Shown: piece after piece, positions 51,163 through 59,314 of the stretch
How positions within the stretch are numbered: position 1 is the first letter of the stretch
How the letters are laid out: each line of letters starts with the position of its first letter
From: Amycolatopsis alkalitolerans
Lineage (GTDB): Bacteria > Actinomycetota > Actinomycetes > Mycobacteriales > Pseudonocardiaceae
Reading direction: 5' to 3'
Length of the DNA: 64,000 nt
Assembly (NCBI RefSeq): GCF_006152065.1
Contig: NZ_VDFW01000019.1
Location: 62,001 to 126,000 of the forward strand
Program-made: the position numbers and the translations under genes
The notes under the pieces: generated by a model
The model's input: the letters and a program-made list of their open reading frames with translations, nothing else
Databases searched by the model: none
What the model was told of the DNA's origin: nothing

Positions 51163-51708
51163 ATGTTCGAGGCGATGATCGATCCGACCGCCCGCCCGGC
51201 CAGCACGAACGGAGCGGAACTGGCTCCGCGCCCGGCCCGGCTGGCGGGGCTGACCGTGGGCCTGCTGGCCAACACGAAGAAGAACGCCGAAGCCTTCCTG
51301 GATGAGGTCGGCGAGCTGCTCACCGCCGAATACGGCGCGGCAGGCCTGGTGCGGCGGAAGAAACTCAACATCGCCGAGACCGCGCCGGCCGAAATGCGCG
51401 CCGAACTGGTCGAGGCCTGTGACGTGGTGGTCGTCGGGGTCGGCGACTGCGGCTCGTGCAGCGCCTCGGCCGTGGCCGACGGGCTCGAACTGGAGGCGGC
51501 CGGCGTGCCCGCGGTGGTCATCTGCAGTGAGGCGTTCGTGGCGACGGCCGACGCGATGGCGGATCTCAAGGGCGCCAAGGGATACGGCTACACCCGCACC
51601 CCGCACCCGGTGGCCCCGCTCGACCTCGACGAGGTCCGCGAGCGCGCGCGGCGGATCCTGCCCGATCTGGTCGGCATCCTCACCACGCCCGCGACGGCCG
51701 CCGCATGA
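51163..51708 (+). CDS. UGSC-family protein, Cys form (CGSC motif)
   Basis: The 181-residue protein (ATG 51163, GAGGAG upstream) has the UGSC signature in Cys form, VGVGDCGSCSASAVADGLE, with Cys96 and Cys99. The first Cys is an ordinary TGC codon. The family was first noticed as a selenoprotein in marine metagenomes, with Cys homologues elsewhere, and its reaction is unknown. An N-terminal Rossmann-like strand (LAGLTVGLLANTKKNAEAFL) precedes the motif. The redox-type CxxC suggests thiol chemistry. It overlaps the next gene by ATGA, so the two products probably act as a complex. Confidence 0.8.
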   Translation: MFEAMIDPTARPASTNGAELAPRPARLAGLTVGLLANTKKNAEAFLDEVGELLTAEYGAAGLVRRKKLNIAETAPAEMRAELVEACDVVVVGVGDCGSCSASAVADGLELEAAGVPAVVICSEAFVATADAMADLKGAKGYGYTRTPHPVAPLDLDEVRERARRILPDLVGILTTPATAAA

Positions 51709-52742
51709 CCGATACCGCGCTGGAGCGCGACGCCGAGCGGCTCGACTATGCGCGGCAGGCGGTCGAGCACGCGTACGCCGAGGGCTGGACCGACGGGCTG
51801 CCGATCGTGCCCGCGACCGCCGAGATGGTCGAGGAGTTCCTCGCGGCCACGCCGCGGGCGCGCGACGAGGTCGTCGCCGCCGTACCGCATCTGGATCGCG
51901 AGTGCACGGTCGAGCAGGCCGCGGTCAACGCCGCGATGGCGGGCTGCCGCCCGGAATACTTCCCGGTCGTGCTGGCCGCGTGGGACGCGCTGATGGCCCA
52001 GCCGGTCGTCACCGGCGGCGGCTGGCAGAGCACCAGCGGCCCGGCCCCGCTGATCATCGTCAACGGGCCGGTCCGCGCGGAGCTGGGGATCAACTCCACC
52101 GGCGGGGTACTCGGGCCGGGGTTCCGCGCCAACGCGACGATCGCGCGGTCGATCGGGCTCGTGGTGCGTAACGTGCTCGGTATCCGGCCGCACGAACTGG
52201 AGCAGGCGACGCAGGGCCTGCCCGGCCGGTGGACGCTGTGCGTCGGGGAGAACGAGGAAGAAAGCCCGTGGGAACCGCTGTCGGCCGAGCTGGGGTTGGC
52301 GCCCGGGACGAGCGCGGTGTCGGCGCTGTTGCTGCGCACGTGTGAGTTCGTGGACAACCGGCACACCAAGGAACCCGAAGAGGTGCTGTGGGACTTCTGC
52401 GACACGGTCGCTCGTACCGGCGCCGCGATCGGACGGTTCTCTTCGGCGGGGTTGGTGTTGAGCGTCGAGCACGCGCAACTGTTCGCCGAAGGCGGGTTCT
52501 CGAAGGCCGACGTCCAGCGGTGGCTGTATGACCACGCGATCCGCACCCACGCCGATCTCGAGCGCGCGGGCAAGGGTCTGGACGACCTCGACGCCCCCGG
52601 CGTCGACGAGCACGGCCTGCACATGACCCCGAGCCCCGAGCAGATCCCGATCATCGTGGCGGGCGCGCGCAACGCGGCGATGTCGATGGTGATACGCCCG
52701 TTCGGCTTCAGCGGCTGGTCCCGCACCGCCCACCCCGTCTGA
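51705..52742 (+). CDS. Conserved partner protein of the UGSC family, function unknown
   Basis: The 345-residue protein has no family name I can assign. It is globular, without TM or signal. Notable conserved-looking stretches are AEGWTDGLPIVPATAEMVEE near 25-44, DRECTVEQAAVNAAMAGCRP near 64-83 with two cysteines 15 apart, and GGGWQSTSGPAPLIIVNGPV, followed by GINSTGGVLGPGFRANATIA and, near 295, DAPGVDEHGLHMTPSPEQIP. Translational coupling with the CGSC protein and the surrounding catabolic genes suggest a two-component enzyme acting on the imported compound. Confidence 0.7.
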   Translation: MTDTALERDAERLDYARQAVEHAYAEGWTDGLPIVPATAEMVEEFLAATPRARDEVVAAVPHLDRECTVEQAAVNAAMAGCRPEYFPVVLAAWDALMAQPVVTGGGWQSTSGPAPLIIVNGPVRAELGINSTGGVLGPGFRANATIARSIGLVVRNVLGIRPHELEQATQGLPGRWTLCVGENEEESPWEPLSAELGLAPGTSAVSALLLRTCEFVDNRHTKEPEEVLWDFCDTVARTGAAIGRFSSAGLVLSVEHAQLFAEGGFSKADVQRWLYDHAIRTHADLERAGKGLDDLDAPGVDEHGLHMTPSPEQIPIIVAGARNAAMSMVIRPFGFSGWSRTAHPV

Positions 52743-52752
52743 CGGCGTGTTC

Positions 52753-52880
52753 GCCCGCCACGTCAGTGAATTGGCCCGCCACGTCGGTGAATTGGCCCGC
52801 CACGTCAGCCGTTCGGCGCGCACGGCCAACTCGGCGACACCCACGGCCAACTCGGCGACGCGCACGGCCAACTCGGCGGG
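52753..52880. repeat. Two adjacent 21-bp tandem arrays between convergent genes
   Basis: Array 1 has units GCCCGCCACGTCAGTGAATT(G) at 52753-52773, 52774-52794 and a degenerate one at 52795-52815. Array 2 has GCGCACGGCCAACTCGGCGA(C)-type units at 52818-52838, 52839-52859 and 52860-52880. Both have a 21-base period but unrelated sequence. They fill the whole 140-base space between the convergent stops at 52742 and 52883. There are no unique spacers, so it is not a CRISPR. Confidence 0.75.
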
Positions 52881-52882
52881 GA

Positions 52883-53806
52883 CTAGTGGGTGGGGTGGGG
52901 GACTTGTTCCAGGGGGATGACGGGGAGGGGGCCGGCCAGGTCGGCGGGGGCCGCGGGGGCGTAGGCGAAGTTCTTCGCGCGGGCGCCGCCGTCCACCACG
53001 AAGTCGCAGCCGGTGATCAGCCGGGCGTAGTCCGAGCACATCCACGCGACGCAGTGCCCGATGTCGGTCGGGGTACCCGTCGTCCCCATCGGCACGAGCG
53101 GCATCCGGTCGCCGCTCCAGCGCGCGGGCCGGCGCCACGGCTCGTCACCGGTGGGGCCGCCGAGACCGCCCGAGCGCGGGCGATCCAGCACCCCGCCCGG
53201 GCCCTGTTCCGCGATCAGGTCCGGGTTGTCCGGGGTCGGCGCCGTGGGCGTGAAGCTGTTGACCCGGATCCCGTACGGCGCCAGATCCATCGCCGCCGCA
53301 CGGACGAAGTTGTTGACCCCGCCCTTGTGGAACGCGTACGCGATCACCCCCGCGGTGCCCGACCAGCCGTTGGACGAGGAGATCGCGACGATCGACCCGC
53401 GGATCCCGCGCTCGGCCATGTGCCGGCCGGCGTGCTTGGTGTTGAGGAAGTTCCCCATCGCCGCGACCTGGACGGCGCGCGAGAAGAACTCCGCGCTCTC
53501 ATCGAGCACCCCGCGCCCGCCGAGCACGGCGGCGTTGTTGACCAGGATGTCGATCTGCCCGAAGGTGTCGATCACTTTGTCCAGATAGGACAGTACCTGC
53601 CGCTCGTCGGTCACGTCACCGGGGATCGCGATCGCGGTGCCACCGTTGCGCTCGACGCGCTCCACCGACCTCTGCGCGGCCTCGGCGTCGAGATCGTTGC
53701 ACGCGACCTTCGCCCCGTACCGGGCCAGCGCGAGCGAGATGCCGCTGCCGATGTTGGGCCCGGCCCCGGTGACGACGGCGACCTTGCCTTCGAGCGAGAT
53801 TTCCAT
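52883..53806 (-). CDS. Short-chain dehydrogenase/reductase
   Basis: The 307-residue SDR has the NAD(P) motif VVTGAGPNIGSGISLALARY near 11-30, NNAA near 89-92, the Ser of ISSSNGWSG and the catalytic Tyr/Lys in AYAFHKGG near 156-163. A long insertion near 205-240 (Gly/Arg/Pro-rich) and the C-terminal VDGGARAKNFAYAPAAPAD distinguish it from classical 250-residue SDRs. It is the last gene of the leftward block that begins with the NDMA-dependent dehydrogenases. Its substrate is probably a hydroxy or oxo intermediate of the same compound. Confidence 0.85.
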   Translation of the reverse strand: MEISLEGKVAVVTGAGPNIGSGISLALARYGAKVACNDLDAEAAQRSVERVERNGGTAIAIPGDVTDERQVLSYLDKVIDTFGQIDILVNNAAVLGGRGVLDESAEFFSRAVQVAAMGNFLNTKHAGRHMAERGIRGSIVAISSSNGWSGTAGVIAYAFHKGGVNNFVRAAAMDLAPYGIRVNSFTPTAPTPDNPDLIAEQGPGGVLDRPRSGGLGGPTGDEPWRRPARWSGDRMPLVPMGTTGTPTDIGHCVAWMCSDYARLITGCDFVVDGGARAKNFAYAPAAPADLAGPLPVIPLEQVPHPTH

Positions 53807-53814
53807 GTTGTCCC

Positions 53815-54789
53815 TTACTGTTCCGGTGTCATCGGGAAGTGGCAGGCGACACTGTGGCCGGGCGCGAGCTCACGCAGCGCCGGGGACTCCGTGGCGCACC
53901 GGTCCTGGGCGAACGGGCAGCGCGTGCGGAACCGGCAGCCGCTCGGCGGTGAGATCGGCGAAGGCGGCTCGCCCTTGAGCCCCACCGGCTGCGTGGCGTG
54001 GCGGGCGCCCGGGTCGAGCTTCGGGATCGACGACAGCAGCGCGACCGTGTACGGATGCATCGGCGCGCGGTAGAGCGAATCCGCCGGCCCGATCTCGCAC
54101 AGCTGCCCGAGGTGCATCACCGCGACCCGGTCGCTGACCTGCTTGACCAGCGCCAGATCGTGCGAGATGAACAGGTAGGACAGGCTCAGCTCGCGACGCA
54201 GCCGCTCGAACAGGTTCAGCACCTGCGCCTGGATCAGCACGTCCAAAGAGGACACCGCTTCGTCGCAGACCACCAGCGCCGGGTCGAGCGCGATCGCCCG
54301 CGCGATCGCGACCCGCTGGCACTGCCCGCCGGACAGCTCGTGCGGGCGCCGGCGCGCGTAGGTGTCCGGGTTGAGCCCGACCAGGTCCAGCAGCTCCCGC
54401 ACCCGCGCGTCGCGGTTCGGGGCGCGATAGCCGACCAGCGGCTCCTCGACGATCTCCGACACCCGCCACCGCGGGTTGAGCGAACCGTAGGGATCCTGGA
54501 AGACCATCTGCATCTGCCGCCGCGCCTGGGTGAGCGCGCGGCTGCGCCGGTTCATCAGGTCCTCGCCCTGGAAGACCACCTCACCCGACTTCGGCCGGGG
54601 CGCCTGGAGAATCGACCGGGCCAAAGTGGACTTTCCGGAACCGGTCTCCCCCACCACACCAAGGGTTTCCCCGGCCTCGAGATCGAAGGACACATCGGAC
54701 ACGGCGTGCACGACGCCACCCTTGGTCCCGCCGCGGCCGCGCGCGGTGAACTCCTGGACGACGTTGCGGACACTGAGCAGCGGAGTCAT
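53815..54789 (-). CDS. Oligopeptide-type ABC transporter ATPase, F subunit
   Basis: The 324-residue ATPase starts at ATG 54789 in an ATGA overlap. GETGSGKST is the Walker A near 49-57, then FQDPYGSLNPRWRVSEIVEE and the signature LSGGQCQRVAIARA, in which the usual Arg after GGQ is Cys. Walker B is LVVCDEAVSSLD, with Ala replacing the common Pro. The C-terminal Cys motif is PPSGCRFRTRCPFAQDRC. It works with the D subunit in the second complete importer of the window. Confidence 0.9.
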   Translation of the reverse strand: MTPLLSVRNVVQEFTARGRGGTKGGVVHAVSDVSFDLEAGETLGVVGETGSGKSTLARSILQAPRPKSGEVVFQGEDLMNRRSRALTQARRQMQMVFQDPYGSLNPRWRVSEIVEEPLVGYRAPNRDARVRELLDLVGLNPDTYARRRPHELSGGQCQRVAIARAIALDPALVVCDEAVSSLDVLIQAQVLNLFERLRRELSLSYLFISHDLALVKQVSDRVAVMHLGQLCEIGPADSLYRAPMHPYTVALLSSIPKLDPGARHATQPVGLKGEPPSPISPPSGCRFRTRCPFAQDRCATESPALRELAPGHSVACHFPMTPEQ

Positions 54790-55814
54790 GCGGTCTCCTC
54801 GCAGGGATGCCAGCAGGCCCACCAGTGTGCGGGTTCGTGCTCGGCGAACGGCGGGAGCTTCGTATGGCATTCGTCCGTCGCCCGCGAGCACCGGGGGGCG
54901 AACGGGCAGCCGGGCGGGAGCCGCGTGAGATCCGGCGGCTGTCCCGGGGTGACCGGCAGCTCCGCGTGCGGCTCACGTTCCAGCCGCGGGATCGCGCCCA
55001 GCAGCGCCTCGGTGTAGGGCATCCGGACGCGCGCGAACAGCTTGCTCGCCGGCGCGTACTCGACCGCGCGGCCCGCGTACATCACCACCACGTCGTCGGC
55101 GTAGCTCGCGGCCAGCCCCAGGTCGTGGCTGATCAGCACGATCGCGGTGCCGAGCCGTTCCTGCAGTTCGGCGAGCAGTTCCATGATCTGCGCCTGCGTG
55201 GTCACGTCGAGCGCCGTGGTCGCCTCGTCGGCGATCAGCAGCTTCGGCTCCCCCGCGAGCGCGATCGCGATCATCACGCGCTGGCGCATCCCGCCGGAAA
55301 GCTGGTGCGGGTACTCGTGGAAGCGGCGTTCCGGGGCGGGTAGCCGCACGAGCTGCAGCAGTTCGACCGCGCGGTCGTGCGCGGCCTTGCGGTCGACCTT
55401 CCGGTGTGCCCGCACGGCTTCGGTGATCTGCGCGCCGATCCGCATCGTCGGGTTGAGCGAGCGCGCCGGGTCCTGGAACACCATCGCGATGTCGGCACCC
55501 CGGATCCGGCGCATCTGCCGGTCCGACCGCCCGACCAGCTCCATCCCGCCGAACCGGGCCGAGCCGCTGACCTTCGCGGTCGGCGGCAGCAGGCCCATCA
55601 GCGCGCGGGAACTGACGCTCTTGCCCGAGCCCGACTCACCGATGACGGCGAGCGTCCGGCCGGCCGCGAGCCGGTAGGACAGCCCGTTGACGGCGTTCAC
55701 TCGGCGGCCCCGTCCGGTGAACCGCACCCGGAGGTCCTCGACCTCCAGCAACGGCTCTCCCGGCTCGTTCCGGACGGACACGGCGGCGGCCTGCGCGGCT
55801 TCTTCGACACTCAT
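54786..55814 (-). CDS. Oligopeptide-type ABC transporter ATPase, D subunit
   Basis: The 342-residue ATPase has Walker [10 protein letters not shown] near 58-66, FQDPARSLNPTMRIG, signature LSGGMRQRVMIAIALAG, Walker B LLIADEATTALD (Ala for the usual Pro, as in its partner) and ISHDLGLAASYADDV. The C-terminal Cys segment PPGCPFAPRCSRATDEC is extended by HWWACWHPCEETA. GTG/ATG overlaps on both sides tie it to the permease and the F subunit. Confidence 0.9.
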   Translation of the reverse strand: MSVEEAAQAAAVSVRNEPGEPLLEVEDLRVRFTGRGRRVNAVNGLSYRLAAGRTLAVIGESGSGKSVSSRALMGLLPPTAKVSGSARFGGMELVGRSDRQMRRIRGADIAMVFQDPARSLNPTMRIGAQITEAVRAHRKVDRKAAHDRAVELLQLVRLPAPERRFHEYPHQLSGGMRQRVMIAIALAGEPKLLIADEATTALDVTTQAQIMELLAELQERLGTAIVLISHDLGLAASYADDVVVMYAGRAVEYAPASKLFARVRMPYTEALLGAIPRLEREPHAELPVTPGQPPDLTRLPPGCPFAPRCSRATDECHTKLPPFAEHEPAHWWACWHPCEETA

Positions 55815-56683
55815 CGGCCACTCCAGCGGGAGCGCAGGGTCTCACCCAGCAGGTTGAACCCCAGCACGGTCAGGAAGAGCGCGAGGCACGGCCAGACCAC
55901 GAGCATCGGCGTCGCCGACAGGCTCTGCTGTCCCTGCGCGATCATGTTGCCCCAGCTCGGGGCCGGCGGCGGGATACCGAGTCCGAGGAAGCTCAGCGCA
56001 CCCTCGATGACGATCACGATGCCCATGCCCAGCATCGAGAAGGTGATCAGCTGCGGCAGGATGTTCGGCGCGATGTGCCGGAACAGCATCCGCCACGTCC
56101 GGGTGCCGCACAGGTCCGCGGCGACCATGAACGGCTGCTCCCGCAGCCGCAGCGTCGCCGCCCGCGAGATCCGCGCGAACGCCGGGACGGAGAAGAACGT
56201 GAGGGCGAAGATCGTGTTGAGCTGGCTCGGCCCGAGGCTCTGGGCGACCGCGAGGGTCAGCACGAGCGACGGGAACGCGATCAGCACGTCGAGAATGCGC
56301 ATGATCACGGTGTCGAGCACGCCACCCGCGTACGCGCTCACCGCGCCGAGCGTGCCGCCGACGAGCAGGCCCATCAGGTTCACCGAGACGCCGACGGTCA
56401 GCGACGAGCGCCCACCGTAGAGCAGCCGCGACCACACGTCGTTGCCGTTCGGGTCGGTGCCCAGCAGGTGCCCTGGCGAGAACGTGGGCAGGCTCGACGA
56501 GAGCACGTCGCCGCCGGTCGGATCCGGTACCGCGCCGAACAGCGGCCAGATGAAGCAGGCGCCGATCACGAGCACCAGCAGCACGATCGGGACGATGAGC
56601 TCGAGGTGACGCAGCCAGCCCCGGCCGAGCCCGCTGTCCTCGGACAGCAGGACGCCGGAGGCGCCGGCCTCAACTATTGCCAT
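55811..56683 (-). CDS. Peptide/nickel-type ABC transporter permease, C subunit
   Basis: The 290-residue permease has six helices, the GTDPNGNDVWSRLLYGGRSS motif near 75-95 and the EAA loop QPFMVAADLCGTRTWRMLFR near 185. It ends GFNLLGETLRSRWSGR. It overlaps the B-subunit gene by 14 bases and the D-subunit gene by four, the classical order binding protein-B-C-D-F, unlike the importer at 1487-7509. Confidence 0.9.
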   Translation of the reverse strand: MAIVEAGASGVLLSEDSGLGRGWLRHLELIVPIVLLVLVIGACFIWPLFGAVPDPTGGDVLSSSLPTFSPGHLLGTDPNGNDVWSRLLYGGRSSLTVGVSVNLMGLLVGGTLGAVSAYAGGVLDTVIMRILDVLIAFPSLVLTLAVAQSLGPSQLNTIFALTFFSVPAFARISRAATLRLREQPFMVAADLCGTRTWRMLFRHIAPNILPQLITFSMLGMGIVIVIEGALSFLGLGIPPPAPSWGNMIAQGQQSLSATPMLVVWPCLALFLTVLGFNLLGETLRSRWSGR

Positions 56684-57680
56684 AGCGGATCCTCGGGTCG
56701 AGTACGGCGTACAGCAGGTCGGCTATCAGGTTGGCGAGCACCGCGACGATCGCGAAGACCACGACGCACGCCTGCACGACCGTGTAGTCGCGGGTGTTGA
56801 TGCCCTGCAGCAGCAACTGGCCGACCCCGGGCAGCGCGAAGATCTGCTCGATGATCACGGTCGCGCCGATGAGCGTGCCCAGGTTGAGTCCCACCACGGT
56901 GATCAGCCCGAACGAGGAGTTGCGGAACGCGTGCCGCAGCAGCACCTGCCACGGCCCGATCCCCTTCGCCCGTGCGGTCGTGATGTAGTCCTCGCCCTGC
57001 AACTGGTCCACCAGGTCGCCGCGCAGGAACCGGGTGTAGAAGCAGAACAGCGGGAACGCGATCGCGACCGCCGGCAGGAACAGCGACCGCAGGTTCTCCC
57101 CCAGTCCCTGGCCGACCGGGACGAACCCGATCGCCGGGAACACCGTCAGCTGCACCGCGAACAGCAGCACCAGCAGCAGCGCGAACACGTAGTTCGCGAC
57201 CGAGAGCCCGGTGATGCTGATGAACATGCTGACCCGGTCGATGAGCTTGTTGGGCCGGTAGGCGGCCAGCAGCGCGACCGGGATCGCGAGCCCGAGGGAG
57301 ATCACGAACGCCAGGCCGACCAGCTCACCGCTGACCGCGAGCCGCGAGCCGAGCTCCCCGGTCACCGGCTGCCCGCTGACCAGCGAGTTGCCGAGGTCGC
57401 CGTGGATCGCGCCACCCAGCCAGTGCAGGTAGCGCTGCACCGCGGGCTGGTCGAGCCCCATCTGGTGGTTGAGCGCGGCGATCTGCTGCGGCGTCGCCTC
57501 GGGGCCGAGCAGCAACTGGGCCGCGTTGCCCGGGATCAGGCTCAGCACGAGGAAGGTCAGGATGCTGACGCCGAGCACGATCGGGATCGCCATCAGCAGC
57601 CGCCGTACGACCAGCCGCAGGCTCGGTGAGCGCAGCACGTGGGCGAGCGTGCCCGGCGCACGGGCTTCGACCGCGGTCAT
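56670..57680 (-). CDS. Peptide/nickel-type ABC transporter permease, B subunit
   Basis: The 336-residue permease starts at ATG 57680 within an ATGA overlap with the binding-protein stop. LRLVVRRLLMAIPIVLGVSI is the N-terminal helix, LGPEATPQQIAALNHQMGLD the family extracytoplasmic segment, and EDYITTARAKGIGPWQVLLR the EAA loop near 243. It ends LLYAVLDPRIRYGNS. It forms the channel with the C subunit. Confidence 0.9.
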   Translation of the reverse strand: MTAVEARAPGTLAHVLRSPSLRLVVRRLLMAIPIVLGVSILTFLVLSLIPGNAAQLLLGPEATPQQIAALNHQMGLDQPAVQRYLHWLGGAIHGDLGNSLVSGQPVTGELGSRLAVSGELVGLAFVISLGLAIPVALLAAYRPNKLIDRVSMFISITGLSVANYVFALLLVLLFAVQLTVFPAIGFVPVGQGLGENLRSLFLPAVAIAFPLFCFYTRFLRGDLVDQLQGEDYITTARAKGIGPWQVLLRHAFRNSSFGLITVVGLNLGTLIGATVIIEQIFALPGVGQLLLQGINTRDYTVVQACVVVFAIVAVLANLIADLLYAVLDPRIRYGNS

Positions 57681-59269
57681 GAGCTCCTCCAGACGCTGTC
57701 CCAGTGGATGCCGTTGTTGACCACCAGCGGAGGGATCTTGGTGGTGAGGCCGGGCCCGTACACGCCGGGGGCGGCGAGGTTCCCGCGTGGGCCGGCGAGC
57801 AGGAACGGGGCGTAGGCCTTGTCGCTCATCAGCTTCCCGGCCTGCTGATAGAGCGCGTCCCGCCGCGCCGGATCGGTGACCGCCTCCGCCTGGTTGAGCA
57901 GCGAGTCCAGCTGCGGATCGTCGACGCCGCTGAACGGCCGCCCGGACAGGAACCGGAAGCCGACCCCGGTGCCGGCCGCGGGATCCCACGCGCCGGAGGT
58001 CGCCAGCTGGATCTGCCACTTGCCCGAGTTGTACTGCTGGATCTGCGCGTTGAGCTCGTCGCTGTGCATGGTCACGTGGATGCCGGCGGCCTCCCACTGG
58101 CTCTTCAGTGCCGTGATCACCTGCTCCGCGACGTAGCTCTTGAGCGTGCCCAGATCCACCGACAGCCCGCCCAGCTGACTCACCAGCGCCTTGGCCTTCG
58201 CGAGGTCGAAGGTGCGGTAGCCGGGCACCGTCGGGTGGTAGAACAGGCCGCCCGGGGCGGTGAACGTCTGCGAGGCCGGGGAGAGATCCCTGAACAGGCC
58301 CTTGCGGATCGCCTCGACGTCGGTCGCGTAGTAGATCGCCTCGCGCGCCCGCTGGTCGTTCAACGGCGGGATTTTCGTGTTGAACTGGATCACGTAGGGC
58401 GAGTTGGCCGGCTGGAGCGTCAGCGTGACCCGCTTGTCGTTCTCCGCCTGCTGGATCAGCGGCGTGGTCACCATGCCCTCGTAGGCCTGCGCCTGCCCGG
58501 CCTGCACCGCCTGGTACGCGGCCTGGTCGCCGCCGATCGACTTGAAGATCAGCTTGTCGAGATAGGGCCGGCCCTGGTGGTAGTAGCTCTCGTTCCTGGT
58601 CAGCCGCAGTTCCGAGCTGAGCACGTCGTTCTCGACCTTGAACGGGCCCGCCCCGACCGGCGTGACCTTGAACCTGTCCGGGCCGAGCTGCCGCAATGCG
58701 GTGGGCGAGGCGATCCAGTTCGCGTTCGACACGAGCATCGCGTTGATGACGGGCGCGTAGGGCCGGGTGAACTTCAGGACGACCGTGTTGCCCTCGGTGC
58801 TGATGCCGTCCGGGGCCAGCGGCCATTTCGGCGCGCAGGTGCAGGTGGACTTGACGTCGCGGGTGAAGTTGAAGGCCACGGCCTCCGCGTCGAACGGGGT
58901 GCCGTCGCTGAACTTCACCCCGTCCCGGATCGTGATCCGCACCGTCTTGGCGTCGGGGCTGACGTCGTACCCGCCGGCCAGGTCCGGCTCGACGTGCGCG
59001 TTCGAGCCGTCGTCGTTGGCCGACAACCGGAACAGCCCGCCGAAGATGGCGGTCATCAGGCTGAGGTTGGCCGCGCCGGTGGTGTTGGTCGCCGGGTCCA
59101 GGCCGCTCGGCCACACGCCCGCGAAGCTCGACAGCTCGAGCACGGTGAGCGTGCCGCCCCGTTTCGGCGGTCCGGCCGGCGTGGTGCTCGCCGCCTGACC
59201 GCCGCCGCAGGCGGCCACCAGGAAGGTGACCGCCGCGAGGGCTAAGAGCTGGTGGATCCTGATTCTCAA
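57677..59269 (-). CDS. Solute-binding lipoprotein, family 5, of the second importer
   Basis: The 530-residue precursor starts at TTG 59269 with GGGAG seven bases upstream; no ATG or GTG nearby fits the signal. MRIRIHQLLALAAVTFLVAA is the signal with lipobox Cys in AACGGG. Family-5 marks include GGTLTVLELSSFAGVWPSGL, IRDGVKFSDGTPFDAEAVAF near 114-133 and PVGAGPFKVEN. A CTC pair of cysteines (VKSTCTCAPKWPL) is unusual and may be a disulphide or metal site. It presumably captures the compound that the catabolic block degrades; the ligand is unknown. Confidence 0.9.
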   Translation of the reverse strand: MRIRIHQLLALAAVTFLVAACGGGQAASTTPAGPPKRGGTLTVLELSSFAGVWPSGLDPATNTTGAANLSLMTAIFGGLFRLSANDDGSNAHVEPDLAGGYDVSPDAKTVRITIRDGVKFSDGTPFDAEAVAFNFTRDVKSTCTCAPKWPLAPDGISTEGNTVVLKFTRPYAPVINAMLVSNANWIASPTALRQLGPDRFKVTPVGAGPFKVENDVLSSELRLTRNESYYHQGRPYLDKLIFKSIGGDQAAYQAVQAGQAQAYEGMVTTPLIQQAENDKRVTLTLQPANSPYVIQFNTKIPPLNDQRAREAIYYATDVEAIRKGLFRDLSPASQTFTAPGGLFYHPTVPGYRTFDLAKAKALVSQLGGLSVDLGTLKSYVAEQVITALKSQWEAAGIHVTMHSDELNAQIQQYNSGKWQIQLATSGAWDPAAGTGVGFRFLSGRPFSGVDDPQLDSLLNQAEAVTDPARRDALYQQAGKLMSDKAYAPFLLAGPRGNLAAPGVYGPGLTTKIPPLVVNNGIHWDSVWRSS

Positions 59270-59314
59270 CGGGGACTCCCGCTTCGTCGCGCAGTAGCCG
59301 TGGACAGGGAACCG

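Noticed and set aside
51448-51460. Selenocysteine in the UGSC-family protein
   Set aside because: Both motif positions are TGC codons, and no SECIS-like structure is needed.
52753-52880. Possible CRISPR array
   Set aside because: The units are contiguous with no spacers, of two unrelated sequences, and no cas gene is present.
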